Assembly (NCBI RefSeq): GCF_023065955.2
Contig: NW_026622764.1
Location: 79,197,833-79,261,832, forward strand
Origin: Ursus arctos
Lineage: Eukaryota > Chordata > Mammalia > Carnivora > Ursidae
Length of the DNA: 64,000 bases
Direction of reading: 5' to 3'
The position numbers were made by a program, and so were the translations under genes. The notes beneath the pieces were generated by a model. It saw only the letters and a program-made list of their open reading frames with translations, was not told the origin of the DNA and made no database searches. How positions within the stretch are numbered: position 1 is the first letter of the stretch; every line of letters starts with the position of its first letter. This document shows, one piece after another, positions 1-11,590 of the stretch.

Positions 1-755
1 AAAGAATAGAGGCAGGTAGTCTTCTAAAGTTCATGAAAATTATGACAAGGTCTGCTTCAGTGAACTCATATCCTCTTTTGCAATGTGGGCATGACTGACC
101 GTTACTAGCTTGAGGCCTCAGCCAAAACTGAGAAAAGGGATACTCATGTTGACATACACTACAACTAAGGTATCCGCAGAAAACACAGTTGTTACTCTCT
201 AGCATGGCCATGCTCTGCTTATGAGACCACCTTTCAGCAGGTGGCTAGATTTAGAATTGCCAGTTAATAGAGTTTCTTTCAGTCTGAATTGTCTCCCTTC
301 ACTTTAAATATTGAACATTTTAAAAATACAACTCCCTATTGGATTTTAAATGATTACTGTGGAATAACTGACGTTTTTGTTGTTTTTGCTTTCTTAGGTA
401 AAATATTTAATAGTTTGCTTTTTTTCCTCACTTCCCTTTTCTGCCCTAGGAGGGTATCTGTGTCCATGAGGCAAACTCTATGTCCGTGGCAGGAAGCTAG
501 TGGGTCCTGGTATACACCCAGCATCTTTGCCGGGGGGGGGGGGGGGAGGGTGTTTACTCTTGAGTTACTACATTGGTATCATTTAATCCTTTGCTGTGAT
601 GTACAGGCATCTGCCCCAGGAGATCACGGCCATACGTTCTTTTTTTTCCACATACATTTTAAGTTATTGCCAGTAGCATCTCTTCATCTTGACCCCAGGC
701 CTTTGCTGGTTCAACCATGTGCTCATCAGGTCTGTATCCTTCAGGAGGACATCTG
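1..755. other. Unique AT-rich DNA, no gene seen
   Basis: I recognise no repeat family or exon here. The only distinct structure is a 15-base G homopolymer (532-546) followed by AGGG. An open frame of about 175 codons spans 289-816 on the plus strand, but it has low-complexity composition (Phe/Leu-rich from T-rich DNA), runs into the neighbouring L1 tail and matches nothing I know, so I do not call it a gene. Confidence 0.5.
532..546 (+). repeat. G15 homopolymer
   Basis: Fifteen consecutive G after 'cttgcc'. It is a simple repeat, prone to length error in sequencing and replication. Confidence 0.95.
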
Positions 756-759
756 CGAT

Positions 760-1640
760 TTTTTGAAACATTTAATATTTACCATCTTAACCATTTTTAA
801 ATGTGTGATTCAGTAGTGTTAAGTTTATTCACAGTGTTGTGAGGCAGATCGCCAGAACTTTTTCATCTTGTAAAACCAAACCAAACCAAATGAAAAACAA
901 AACCAAAAACAAACCAAACAAAAATGCTCTATACTCCTTAGATAGCAACAGTTTCCCCTTTCCTCCCTGACCCCTAGCCTCTGGTAACTACCATTCTACC
1001 TTCTGTTTCTAGAACTGGACTACTTCAGATACCCTGGATCAGCAGATCGTCCAGTAACTGTGTCGTTGTGAACAGCCTGTTTCACTCAGCATAATGCCTT
1101 CAAGGTGCATCCATGTTGTGCATGTAACAGGCTTTCTTTTTTGAGGCTGAACAATATTCTGGTGTTATGTATACACTGCATTTTTAAAATCCATTTATCT
1201 TCTGATAGACATTTAGGTTGATTCCACCTCTTGTTTATTGTGACTAGTGCTGCAATGAATGTGGGCATGCAAATCTCTCTTCAAGATCCTGTTTTCACTT
1301 TTTGTTTTATTTCTTGGATGACTACCCAGAAGTGGCATTGCTGGATCATACTGTGTTTCTATTTTTTAATTTTCTTGAGGAACCTACGTTGTTTTCATAT
1401 GCATTATTTTACATTCCCATTAACAGTACACAGAGATTCTAATTTGTCTGCAGCCGTGCTGACACTTGTAATTCCCGGGGGTTTTGTTTTTTCCTTTTTT
1501 TTTTTTTTAATAGTAGCCATTTTATTGGGTGTGAGGTGATATCTCAGTGTGGTTTTGATTTGAATTTCTCTGATGATTAATGATGTTGAGCATTTTTTAT
1601 ATGCTCATTGGTCAAGTGTAAGAATTTTTTCATTGTACGA
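760..1640 (-). mobile_element. Old L1 (L1M-type) 3' end, antisense
   Basis: Read on the minus strand this is the end of an old LINE-1 ORF2 plus 3' UTR. Plus-strand landmarks run in the usual antisense order: 'taccatcttaaccatttttaa' (3' UTR), 'cagaactttttcatcttg', 'tctggtaactaccattctac', 'cactcagcataatg', 'gctgaacaatattc', 'ttgtgactagtgctgcaatgaa', 'acccagaagtggcattgctgga', and 'gtgaggtgatatctcagtg' near 1530-1550. Many substitutions and indels break the frame; only a 60-codon piece (1086-1268) stays open. A simple AAACC-rich tract at about 874-923 interrupts the 3' UTR. Confidence 0.85.
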
Positions 1641-2180
1641 CAGATACCATTGCATTGGCAAAATTCCACACTGTGTGTAATTTCCTCTAAAACCAAACCA
1701 AACCAAACTGAAATCTAACTCCAAGTTGTCAGAATTACTGGTTTACATCCCAGTTCTTTATAAATCTCTGGAATTAATTGTGTCCAAGTTTTCTTTTCCT
1801 TCAAGTTGACCACTCTCCTCACATTGGTAGCCTCTTTCTTCACTTTGTTAGAGGCTAAGGTTTCAACTGAGATATGAAATTATGTCACAGGCTTTCCCTT
1901 GGAGTTGAATTCCTTAATTCACAAATAGAAATACGAGCGGGCACCCAAGAGGTGAGAGGAAAGAATTCTATTTCTAGAGCACTAGAATGTGGAATCTGTT
2001 AATATATGAATTGGGACAACAAACATCCTGTCAATCTCAGTTGTTGTAATATTTAAAAAAGGAATAATCAAAGTCCTACAATAACAAATAAGAATAACAA
2101 ATAGCAAATATATCACAAGTTTCTTTAAATCGCTGGTAAAATATGTGGAGTGCCTTCAAAATCTTGTAAAAATCCCACGG
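1641..2180. other. Intergenic DNA, no gene seen
   Basis: A short (AAACC)n-like tract at about 1689-1710 resembles the one at 874-923. The rest is unremarkable AT-rich sequence without a repeat family I recognise. Confidence 0.5.
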
Positions 2181-2184
2181 TGTT

Positions 2185-2375
2185 TTATAATTTACAAAGA
2201 ACCTTCACATGCAGATTGCTCGTATGATTTTTACAATAATGTTTTCAGGTAGGCAGAATGAGAAATTATATTTACAAAGTACCTATGCATATATCAATAG
2301 TGGTAACTGATATCCCCATTTTACATTTAAAATTATGACTTTTCCTAGATCTCAGAGTTTGTAAGTGAGCCCATA
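2185..2375 (-). repeat. MIR-like SINE fragment, antisense
   Basis: The plus strand shows the usual reverse-complement MIR segment in degraded form: a 'tgttttcaggtaggcagaat' analogue of the 'caggtaggtact' part, then 'gatatccccattttaca' at about 2310, then a decayed 'cagagtttgtaagtgagcc' analogue of the 'cacacagctagtaagtggc' part. The identification rests on the order of these landmarks. Boundaries are approximate. Confidence 0.6.
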
Positions 2376-2633
2376 TCATCGTAGAAGTGTTTTGCTTTCT
2401 TGTCTGGTGTGCCTCACTATTTCCTCGGTCTTTCTATACATTTTTTTAGTTCTTATCATTTGTTATTCAAGTAGAAAGGTACTGCTGGGGTCACAGGGAA
2501 TATAAAACTTAGTTTCATCTCACGGAAATATATATATATTTTTAAATCTGCTTTAAAATAATCAGCATTATCTGAATTATTTTTGTCTTTTTTCATTTTC
2601 CTGTTACCAACTTTTTATTAAGCAATAGGTCTG

Positions 2634-3133
2634 TGGTAGGCAGAGTAATGGCCCCAAGGATGCCCACATCTTAATCCCTGGGATGTATGAATACGATACT
2701 CTATATGGCAGAAGGAACTTTCAGAGATAATTAAAGTTATGGACCTTGAGATAGGAAGATTATCTTGGATTATTTGGGTGAGCCCAATATAACCACATGG
2801 GCTCTTAAATGTATAAGGAGGCAGAAGACAGAGTCAGAGGGAAATGTGGCCATTTGAGAATGGCCAGAAAGATACAACATTGGTGGCTTTTAAGATGGAA
2901 AAAGAGGGCCAGGAGCCAAGGAATGTTGGTGGCCTCTAGAAACTGGAAAATGCAAGGAAATACTCAACCCTATAGTCTCCAGAAAGGAATACAGCCAAAC
3001 TAACATGATGATTTTAACCCAGTGAGATCCTTGCTGACTTCTAACTTATAGAACTCTAAGATAATAAATTTTTGTTGATTTGAGCCACCAAGTTTGTGGT
3101 GATTTGTTATGGTAGCAATAGAAAACTGATAGA
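2634..3133 (+). mobile_element. MaLR (MLT1-like) solo LTR
   Basis: A non-coding LTR of the ERVL-MaLR class. It begins 'tgtggtaggcagagtaatgg' at about 2634, followed by the landmarks 'atcttaatccctggga', 'tggattatttgggtgagccc', 'gagccaaggaatg', 'ggcctctagaaactgg' and 'ataataaatttttgttg' (poly(A) signal region near 3060). It ends in the 'gccaccaagtttgtggtgatttgttatggtagcaatag' segment. No internal retroviral genes flank it, so it is either a solo LTR or a remnant. A 64-codon open frame inside (2809-3003) is incidental. Confidence 0.75.
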
Positions 3134-3134
3134 A

Positions 3135-4075
3135 GGACCACTCATGTAAATTTAATTATATACAGGAATACGTAATACATACGGGAATAATTATTTCTCT
3201 TTTGCAGTCAAATCTTACTTCTAGCTTCTCAGCACATCTTTGTGGTTTTTTTAGGGCTACTGTACCAATTCCCATACACTCATTTTTCCCCCTGTTACCT
3301 CTCTCAGGAATCTGGAAAGAATTGTATGTGCTTTGAGACACATACCCTAAATGCACAACCCATAAAGTACTAAATACTTTTTGATAAAGCTGTCTAGATG
3401 AAATATTTTACAGGTAATATGAGCTATATGAAATGCTTTCTGGAAAACACTCTAGCGAGTGGGCACCACCAGGTTAGAAGACGCTCTGGTAATCAAAACT
3501 GCTAAATGTTTACCCACCAATAAAGGAAAATATCCTCTTGGGGATTCTAGACTTGTTACCACGGATGTTGTTTGCTAACTCTGATTGTTTTCCTACCTGC
3601 TTATAGAAACTCCGTGCTGTCACCCATCTGTTCTCTCATCAAAGCAGCTTTGTGGTGGCAGTTATTTTAGACATTTTTTTTTTTATGATTTCAGATGTCT
3701 CTGCATTGAACTTGAGAACTTGATGATCAGAGCTTTAATGCAGGTAGAAACACACAGCTCCTACTTTTCTCCATTTAGTAATAGGAGAGAAAGTTATAAT
3801 ATCTGAATTATTTAAAAATTGTTAGAAACCTTGATTTCCCCTTTGGGATACTCATCACACCAAAGGTTTCTTATTTAAAAATGTTATTCTTCATTATTAA
3901 TTCCTCAATTTTATAGGTGACCTTTTAATTGCTACTTCCAACTGGCTGACACAATGTCTAGTACACAGTAGTCAGTGAATGTTGCTTGTAAATGTTTTAA
4001 TGACATGCCTCTTATCACTGTCACTTATTTTAGTTTTAAAACTTAGAAAACATTCTTTTACCCTATACTGCTAAA
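3135..4075. other. Intergenic DNA with a possible L2/MIR tail
   Basis: Mostly unrecognised. The segment around 3920-3990 ('ctggctgacacaatgtctag', then 'agtacacagtagtcagtgaatg') resembles the 3' end shared by L2 and MIR ('gcctggcacatagtaggtgctcaataaatg') in sense orientation. No exon is supported. Confidence 0.4.
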
Positions 4076-4079
4076 TAGT

Positions 4080-4960
4080 TAATCCTCGTCCTTGAAGACT
4101 ATCTCCATTCTTCCACACATCACTGCCAATTGTTCCTCTGGCCTGAGAGAGATTACCATTCTTCCCTTCGTTCTTGGCTCAATCCCAACTTCTCCAAGCT
4201 GGATATTACATCCTGCTTCCTTCAGAAACTTGACTCGTTCATTATATTCTTTCTTCCAAATCTTCTATCTTTCCTTCATTGCTAGATTATCCTACTCAAT
4301 AAAGAAAGAAGATAATTTTTTAATTATAAAAATTTTGTCTTTCAACTTTTTACCTTACCAATTACAAACAAGCTGAAGAATAACCTGTAATGCCTCGCTT
4401 CCTCATTTTTCATTTAATCCAACTTCCAGTCACTTACAGGAAGTCCCCTTTCCAAGGTCACTGATATAATGTCCATCTATTCCAAAGAACATGTGGCAGT
4501 TTACATGCTACTCATTACATTTGATACTGTTTGTCACTCTTCTGAATACTCTCATCTTGTTTGACCTCTCAGATCCTTCTTTATGTTCCCTTTCCTTTGC
4601 CCATACTTGCAAAGTTTGATGTCCGGAATTTCTCCTCTGCTTATTCTATGCAATTCATCTAAAAGGTTTCATCTGTTGCCATGGTTTCAACTACTGCTAA
4701 CATGTTCATTACTCCCAACTGTCTTTCCATAGCCTCAGAGATTGAGCTGCTTTTTAGGGAATTGCCATCCGGTATCCCAGAGGCACTTCCATCTCAATAG
4801 ATACAAACGGGATACCTTGTCCTTAGGTTATGATGCTGGCTCCTTCTTGTATATTTTCTAAATCAATAAATGATACCATCTCCTGTTCTGTTGTTGTAGG
4901 CAGAGTTGTGGTTGATTAATCTTTTCTTACTCCTCCATGTAAAAAGCACCATCTCTCATT
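4080..4960 (+). mobile_element. L2 LINE fragment (reverse-transcriptase part), sense
   Basis: A decayed copy of the L2 reverse-transcriptase region, recognised from the order of motifs: the segment at about 4455-4560 ('ccaaggtcactgatataatg ... tttgatactgtttgtcactc') matches the L2 stretch encoding a D-x-AAFDTVDHS-type motif, followed by weakly similar downstream ORF sequence to about 4960. No frame survives. It probably belongs to the same L2 insertion as the pieces at 5400-5481 and 7163-7665. Confidence 0.5.
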
Positions 4961-5400
4961 CACCATCCCCCCTACCTACATCATAAATATCTTTCTAATA
5001 AATCATTTTGTCTTTTCTACCTGTCATTAACCATATGGTGTCCTACCTACTCTGGGGCACTGAGTAGGACAGGACTAGCTGGAGAGCACATACACGTCAT
5101 TCAGAAGATAATGTGTATGGGGCAAAGCCAAAGCCAGGAACCATGTGCAGCTAGGTCTGGGGAGAGATGCAGCAGCTGCGCATGAGCTAACAGAGAGAGA
5201 CGGAGCAGGCGGGGTGTGAGGGCAGGGCAAAGCACACTTACTTACAGGTCCAGAAAGCCCACATGCACTGCTTTCGTGAAGTGCACAGCATGGCTATCAT
5301 ATATATCGAGGGAGTGTGGACACTTAGATATTTTTCACCCTCCACCTAGCTCCTGGATATCTGATGATGTTTACAACTTTTCTTCCTGCCTTCCTAATTG
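4961..5400. other. Unassigned DNA between L2 pieces
   Basis: Slightly GC-richer than its surroundings (about 5040-5300), with a 63-codon open frame that I regard as incidental. No repeat or gene is recognised. Confidence 0.4.
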
Positions 5401-5481
5401 GTCTTAGCCTTTTGATACTCTCACTGTTCTCTGAATGACATTTCAAATACATTTCACTCAGTGCTGGTTTTACAATCAGAC

Positions 5482-7161
5482 TTTTTTTTTTATAATGATT
5501 TTTTATTATATTATGTTAGTCACCATACAGTACATCCCCAGTTTTCGATGTAAGGCTCGATGATTCATTAGTTGTGTATAACACCCAGTGCACCATGCAA
5601 TATGCGCCCTCCTTACTACTCATCACCAGCCTATCCCATTCCCCCACCCCCCTCCACTCTGTAGCCCTCAGTTTGTTTCTCATAGTCCATAGTCCCTCAT
5701 GTTTCATTCCCCCTTCTGATTACCCCCCCTTTCTTTATCTCTTTCTTCCCCTACTGATCATCCTAGTTCTTATGTTCCATAGATGAGAGAAATCATATGA
5801 TACTTGTCTTTCTCTGCTTGACTTATTTCACTTAGCATTATCTCCTCCAGTGCCGTCCATGTTGTAGCAAATGTTGAGAACTCGTTCTTTCTGATAGCTG
5901 AGTAATATTCCATTGTATATATGGACCACAACTTCTTAATCCAGTCATCTGTTGAAGGGCATCTCGGCTCCTTCCACGATTTAGCTATTGTGGACATTGC
6001 TGCTATGAACATTGGGGTGCATATGGCCCTTCTCTTCACCACGTCTGTATCTTTGGGGTAAACACCCAGTAGTGCAATGGCTGGATCATAGGGTAGCTCA
6101 ATTTTTAACTTTCTAAGGGACCTCCACACTGTTTTCCAGAGTGGCTGTACCAACTTGCATTCCCACCAACAATGTAGGAGGGATCCCCTTTCTCCACATC
6201 CTCTCCAACAATTGTTGTTTCTTGCCTTGTCTATTTTTGCCATTCTAACTGGCGTAAGGTGGTATCTCAGTGTGGTTTTGATTTGAATTTCCTTGATGGC
6301 TAATGATTTTGAACATTTTTTCATGTGTCTGTTAGCCATTTGTATGTCTTCATTGGAAAAGTGTCTGTTCATATCTTCTGCCCATTTTTTGATTTGTTTA
6401 TTTGTTTCTCGTGTATTGAGTTTGAGAAGTTCTTTGTAGATCTTGGATACCAGTCCTTTATCTGTAGTGTCATTTGCAAATATCTTCTCCCATCCCGTGG
6501 GCTGCCTCTTAGTTTTTCTGACTGTTTCCTTGGCTGTGCAGAAACTTTTAATCTTGATGAAGTCCCATAAATTCATTTTATCTTTTGTTTCTCTTGCCTT
6601 TGGGGATGTGTCATGAAAAAGGTTGCTTTGGCCGATGTCGTAGAGGTTGCTGCCTATGTTCTCCTCTAGAATTTTGATGGATTCCTGTCTCACATCGAGG
6701 TCTTTCATCCATTTGGAGTTTATTTTTGTGTATGGTGTGAGAGAGTGGTCAAGTTTCATTCTTTTGCATGTAGCTGTCCAATTTTCCCAGCACCATTTAT
6801 TGAAGAGACTGTCTTTTTCCCACCGGATGTTTTTTCCTGCTTTATCAAATATTAGTTGCCCAAAGAGCCGAGGGTCCATTTCTGGGCTCTCTATTCTGTT
6901 CCATTGGTCTATGTGTCTGTTTTTGTGCCAGTACCATGCTGTCTTTGTGATCACAGCTTTGTAGTACAGCTCAAAATCCGGCATTGTGATGCCCCCAGCT
7001 TTGTTTTTCCTTTTCAACAGTTCCTTGGAGATTTGGGGTCTTTTCTGGTTCCATACAAATTTAAGGACTATTTGTTCCAGTTCTTTGAAAAATGTCATCG
7101 GTATTTTGATTGGGATAGCATTGAAAGTGTAGATTGCTCTGGGTAGCATGGACATTTTAAC
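5482..7161 (-). mobile_element. Young 5'-truncated L1, minus strand
   Basis: The 3' end lies at the left: a T10 tract (5482-5491), then antisense 3' UTR with 'tgttagtcaccatacagtac' and the C-rich tract 'cccccacccccctcc' near 5640, then ORF2. It is co-linear with the left part of the long L1 at 51595-53480, with only scattered differences, until identity stops abruptly after 'gacattttaac' (7161). Beyond that point the older L2 sequence resumes. I could not define a clear target-site duplication. Truncation inside ORF2 makes the copy immobile by itself. Confidence 0.93.
5770..7155 (-). pseudogene. L1 ORF2p C-terminal fragment (461 open codons)
   Basis: The C-terminal 461 codons of LINE-1 ORF2 remain open to a natural stop. 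The fragment starts after the reverse-transcriptase catalytic motif, at residues '[20 protein letters not shown]'. It contains the '[17 protein letters not shown]' and 'WNRIESPE' blocks and the 'FNKWCWENW' block. The cysteine-histidine motif C-x3-C-x7-H-x4-C ('[18 protein letters not shown]') sits in its C-terminal half. ORF2p normally nicks DNA and reverse-transcribes L1 RNA at the nick; this piece lacks endonuclease and catalytic RT residues, so it cannot. The Met at 7155 is internal to the original protein, and no promoter lies upstream. The long open frame indicates a recent insertion rather than selection. Confidence 0.9.
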
Positions 7162-7162
7162 T

Positions 7163-7665
7163 TTTTAAATGCCTTCAAAGGCTCTCTAATTAGGTAGAGG
7201 TTAAGTCTTAAATCTTTGCAAGTCTTGCAAGGGAGTCTAAGATTGGCCCTTGACTTCATTTCCAACATGCTTTTCTCAAATCATTTTTGGAACTACCCTG
7301 AGCAACATTAAACACCTTTCAGTGCCTCTGCTGTACTGTATTTTCTCTACATTTTTGTAATTTCCACCCTTTCTCTCTGCAATGCTGTTATCATCCTATG
7401 AACCTTGCTGGGATCAACTCTTCTAAAAGAAAGCCATACCCCATTCTCCCCGGGTCCGACCCCAACTGGGTTAGGTTCACTCTTCTGAGTTCTCATTCCT
7501 CATTCTATAATCTAATCTATTCTCTAGCCATATTGTACATTATTTGAGGACAAAGATTATATTCTGCTACCTATTTATCATCTATTATTATTTGTATTTC
7601 TATTGCCTTGCACAGTGTGTAATGCACAAAAGGCACTCAATATATGTTGGTAAATGGTAATTAAA
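7163..7665 (+). mobile_element. L2 LINE 3' portion, sense
   Basis: Starts with 'aaatgccttcaaaggctctc', a decayed form of the L2 block 'cccttcaatggcttcccattg', and ends with the typical L2 tail around 7540-7650: 'tttgaggacaaagattatattctg', then 'ccttgcacagtgtgtaatgc', then 'aggcactcaatatatgttgg'. The preceding L2 block is visible to the left of the inserted L1 (about 5400-5481). The L1 at 5482-7161 therefore landed in this element. Confidence 0.7.
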
Positions 7666-7839
7666 TATCCTTAAAATTTTTCTATTTAGTTAGGTCTTCA
7701 GGGAATAGCAAGTTAAGTTTTTGGAAGGCAGGGATGGGTCTTCATTGCATTTTTCCTTCTTATAGAACTTAACAGGACTTCATGCGTAAAAATTACTAAA
7801 TAAATAAAAATATTAAATGTAATGCTAGAATACGACAGT

Positions 7840-7930
7840 TATTAGAGTATAGGCTTCAGTGGCAGAAATCTGAGTTCAAATCCTTTTCTTCAATCTTTGG
7901 AAGATGAATCAGAGCCACAAATCCTCCATA
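7840..7930 (+). repeat. MIR fragment, sense
   Basis: 'agagtataggcttcagtggc' followed by 'agaaatctgagttcaaatcc' matches the MIR head ('ggctttggagtcagacagacctgggttcaaatcc'). Only this part is recognisable. Confidence 0.6.
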
Positions 7931-9980
7931 GAATAATCTCTATCTCTTTCTTCCATATAGGCTTCATTTTTCTTCTTTACTTCTACTTAGCTAAATGCTT
8001 TTTTCTGTTTCACTGCTTTTTGTTTTTGCTTTTGTTTTCATCACTTGTCTCGCCTTTCTCTCTCTTCCTCTGAGTACATGTGCAGATTCACATGTGCACC
8101 ATGTGTGTTTGGGAGTACGTTAAGTGTGGGTGGTTTGCCAACCACAAGACCCTGTGAGTGTAACAGAAAAGCTATAAGCCAAAACTAAGAGTGAATACAA
8201 ATGCAGACCAACAATGCAAACATAAATAAAACCATGCAAAGCATAAGAGCTGCACAGAGACAACACTAAGATTGTTATAATTTAACTTTTTCTTCTTTTA
8301 ACCTTTGCACATTCTTATTGTCCTATTTTATTCTTTGCAGTTTCCTCTGCTCCCCCTCTCTGCTTTTTCACCAAGGAGGAGGAAAAAAGGAAAATGTGAA
8401 GAGCAACTTTAAAGAGGAAATACACTAAAGCCTTTTAACCTTAGAGGGAAATTCATTATTTAAATTGGGAACTACATGGACTCCCAATACCCTGTCTGCT
8501 CTTCAGCCAGTCACCTTATAGGTGAGACCACTATGATTACCCCTGCTCATTTACAGAGAGCGGCTACCATGGTCCTCATTCTGGGAAAGTCCTGTGAGGA
8601 AGCCAACCTCTACAGTAGCCAAGGAAACCTCTACCAGTTGCATATACTGTAGATTTTAATCACCTGGTAGTAAATGTGACCAACTGGCCAGGAAACACCA
8701 AGTGCTTGAGAAAAACCAGTGGTATTAAAGAAAGAATCAATATTTTAAAAAATGGCACAGCACATAATCACCTAGGCTATTATTTCCTACCCTGAGTTGA
8801 AACTGAATAGTTTGATCTAAAAGCAGATTTCACATTCTAGGGAAAAATAACCACAACAGTTCAGTCAATCCCTTTTCTCTTAGGACTCCTCTGATGATTC
8901 TGATTATCAACTTAATTCCAACCAAGCCCCCAGACAAGGTGCCAGCTTCCTGGGGCACTTAATTGCATTCATAAGAGTTTATGAGCAAGGGGAATTTTCA
9001 GCCTAATGCCAAGTAATTGACAACTAAATTTTTTTCCTGGTTTCAACCCAAATATTTATTCTTAACATGGCAAAAGTTTAGGATTTGTAGTATTTCCATA
9101 GCTTCCAATTATCTCCATTGCTGCAGGACACGGACCATATATAAGTCTCATGTGGTAATCACTAACATTTATCTTTGTTATTGTCACCTGGTATCTTCCT
9201 CAATGTCAAAAGAGTCTTAGAAAATGAAGCTCTGCAGTTTTACTGGCCCAACAACAGAGGAGAAACCCTATCTCTGTATGACAGAGAATGGGCAGCAGAA
9301 ACATCTCTGACAGCTGTTGCATGATGGGGTACGATAAAGGTCATTTCCTGCAAATGTTAGGGGTTTTTAAGAATCCCACAGGCACTGGAGAAATAATTGG
9401 ACTCAAGCAATCAATCATACTTGAAGCATGTGAAGTATATCTAAGGACCAAAGGTCAGGATTTAATGCCCAAATTCATCCAATTGTCTGGAAATAAAAAA
9501 AAAAAAAAGATTTAACTTCACAGAAGGTTATATGGAGGAATTTAATTGAAGTTAAATATAAATTAATTAAATATAGATTTTTTTCTTTCTTTGAAAATCT
9601 TTGTTGATAAGGACTAATATGATAAATTAGAACCTAAGTGATCTCCCTGAAACTTTATTATTCAAGTAATTAATAAAAGCATACTGAAGTTTTTAACTGA
9701 TTTTTCTTAAGAAGTGTTACTTTTGTCATAAACTAAAAGTAATTTAATATATTGGTTTTAATTGACATTAATAATTTTAAGAATGAAATTTAAGAATATA
9801 ACTATGGTTTAACATCCTAAGATGTTTAGCTGGAAATTTAATTTTAAATCACCTGGTTCTCTTCTAGATTCATATGTTATTAAATGCGGTTTTGCTTAAG
9901 CTATGATAGTGTTAGGAAAATAATGAAATTTAAAAACTGTAATCCTGTTCAAGACCTTAAATCTTTTTATTGAGTGTGAC
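7931..9980. other. Unique DNA, no gene seen
   Basis: About 2 kb without a recognised repeat. A short A13 run lies near 9496-9508 at the end of an incidental 75-codon open frame (9288-9515). The stretch from about 9520 to 9980 is strongly AT-rich. I see no splice-bounded exon or RNA gene. Confidence 0.5.
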
Positions 9981-9984
9981 AGAC

Positions 9985-11590
9985 TTCTAATTGTCCCTAA
10001 ATACCCAATTCCCTCTTCTTTCTTTTAAATGCAACTTTTTATTTTGAAATATGTTGGCTTCCTGAAGTTTCAAAATAGTAATGATCATTCTGGTATATTT
10101 TAAAGCAGCTTCACCCAATGATCATATCTTCCATAACCACAGTACATGGTCAAAAGCAGGAATCTCACATTGGTACAATACTCTTTTTTTTTAATTTTTC
10201 TTTTCAGAGAGAGTGCACATGCACGAGTTGGGGGAGGGGCAGAGAGAGAGAGAATCTCAAGCAGGCTCCACCCCCAGAGTGGAGCCCAATGCGGGGCTTG
10301 ATCTTATGACGCTGAGATCACGACCTCAGCCTAAATCAAGAGCGAGACACTTAACCAACTGAGCCACCCGGGTGCCCCAACATTGGCACAATACCCTTAA
10401 CTTGCAAATATACTTTATATAGATTTTAAATGCACTCTTCTTTTGCTCTCTTTTATGTGTATAGTTCTTTGAAATTTTATACCAAGTGTAAATTTGTTGA
10501 AGCATCACCACATGGTACATATTACCATTAGGGTACAGAACGGCTCCATCGGCACAAAGACACTCCCTTATGTTACCCATTAACAGTTCTGTCCTCCTCC
10601 CCAACCCTAACCTCCGGCAGCAACTGACTACTTATCACTATGATTTTGCCATTTCAAGAATGTTATAGAAACAGAATCATATCATATCCAATTTTTTCAG
10701 ATTGGCTTTTGCACTCAGCATAAATCCTTGACATCCTTCTAAATCATTTTTTGTATCATTAGTTTGTTTCTTTGTATTTGTTGTATCACACTTTATTCAC
10801 CAGTTGAATTTTGGGTGCTTTCCAGCTTTTGGCTACTATAAACTGACTGTGAACATACTTTAGTTCGCTAGGATAGAAACCCAGGAGGGCTGGGCTGTAT
10901 CGTGGTTGTTAACTTTAAGAAACAGCTGAGCTGCTTTCCAGAATGGCTATGACATTTTACGTTTTCATCAACAATGTTTGAGAAATCCAGTTGCCCTCTA
11001 TCCTTGTCAACACTTGATACTGTATTTTTTAATTTTTTTGCCGTTTTAATAGGTATGCAATGGTATCTTACTGTAGCTTTAGTCTGCATTTCCCTAATGA
11101 CTAATGATGGTGAACATCTTTTCTCTCGTGTGTATTTGCCATCTCTATACCCTTTTGGGAGAAATATCTGTTAAAATGATTTGCCTATTTTCTGAATTTT
11201 TTTTAATTGCTGAGATTAGAGAATTCTTTATATATTCTGGATAAAAATTGTTTCTCAGATATGTGATTTGATAATATGTGTCAATGACAAACTTGATACT
11301 CTAAATAGACCTTGATCCTCTTAATAGGGATCACACAACAGAGCAAAAGTTTTTAAGTTTGATGGTCTATATTATTTTATTTCTTTTATGGATTGTACCT
11401 TTGGTGTCATGTCTAAGAGCTCCTTGTCTAACCTAAGCAAAGGAAAAATTTTTCCTGTGATTTCTTCTAGAAGTTTTATAGCGTTTTTTTAAATGTCTCA
11501 TTTAGATCTATGATCCATTTTGAGTTAATTTTTATATAAGATGTTAAGTTTAGGTTTGGTTCTAGAGAGTTCTGTTTGGATATTGATGGG
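9985..11590 (-). mobile_element. Old L1 (L1M/L1ME-type) 3' end, antisense
   Basis: Antisense L1 3' UTR from about 9985 ('tttattttgaaatatgtt', 'cttcacccaatgatcatatcttccataacca'), interrupted by a SINE at 10182-10379. It continues through 'gccatttcaagaatgttatag', 'aatcatatcatatcca', 'actcagcataaatcc', 'tgctttccagaatggctatg' and 'atgactaatgatggtgaacatc'. It reaches the ORF2 block near 11510-11590 ('ttgagttaatttttatataag'). All frames are broken. Confidence 0.8.
10182..10379 (-). mobile_element. CAN-SINE (SINEC), minus strand
   Basis: The T-rich tail is at the left and the tRNA-derived head ('ggggcacccgggtggctcag' on the minus strand) at the right. The flanks give a 15-bp target-site duplication, 'acattggtacaatac' (10167-10181) and 'acattggcacaatac' (10380-10394), with one mismatch, which fixes both ends. 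The body is the older 'agagtgcacatgcacgagttggggg' type. Confidence 0.95.

Noticed and set aside
289..816. 175-codon open frame on the plus strand
   Set aside because: Phe/Leu-rich low-complexity translation, overlaps the start of an antisense L1 3' UTR, no motif known to me.
2634..3133. Endogenous retroviral coding genes near the MaLR LTRs
   Set aside because: Only LTR sequence is visible; no gag, pol or env homology adjoins either LTR (2634-3133 or 35885-36545).
6325..7146. Plus-strand open frames of 81-105 codons opposite L1 ORF2
   Set aside because: Shadows of the minus-strand ORF2 frame; identical shadows occur in the second L1 at 52967-53466.
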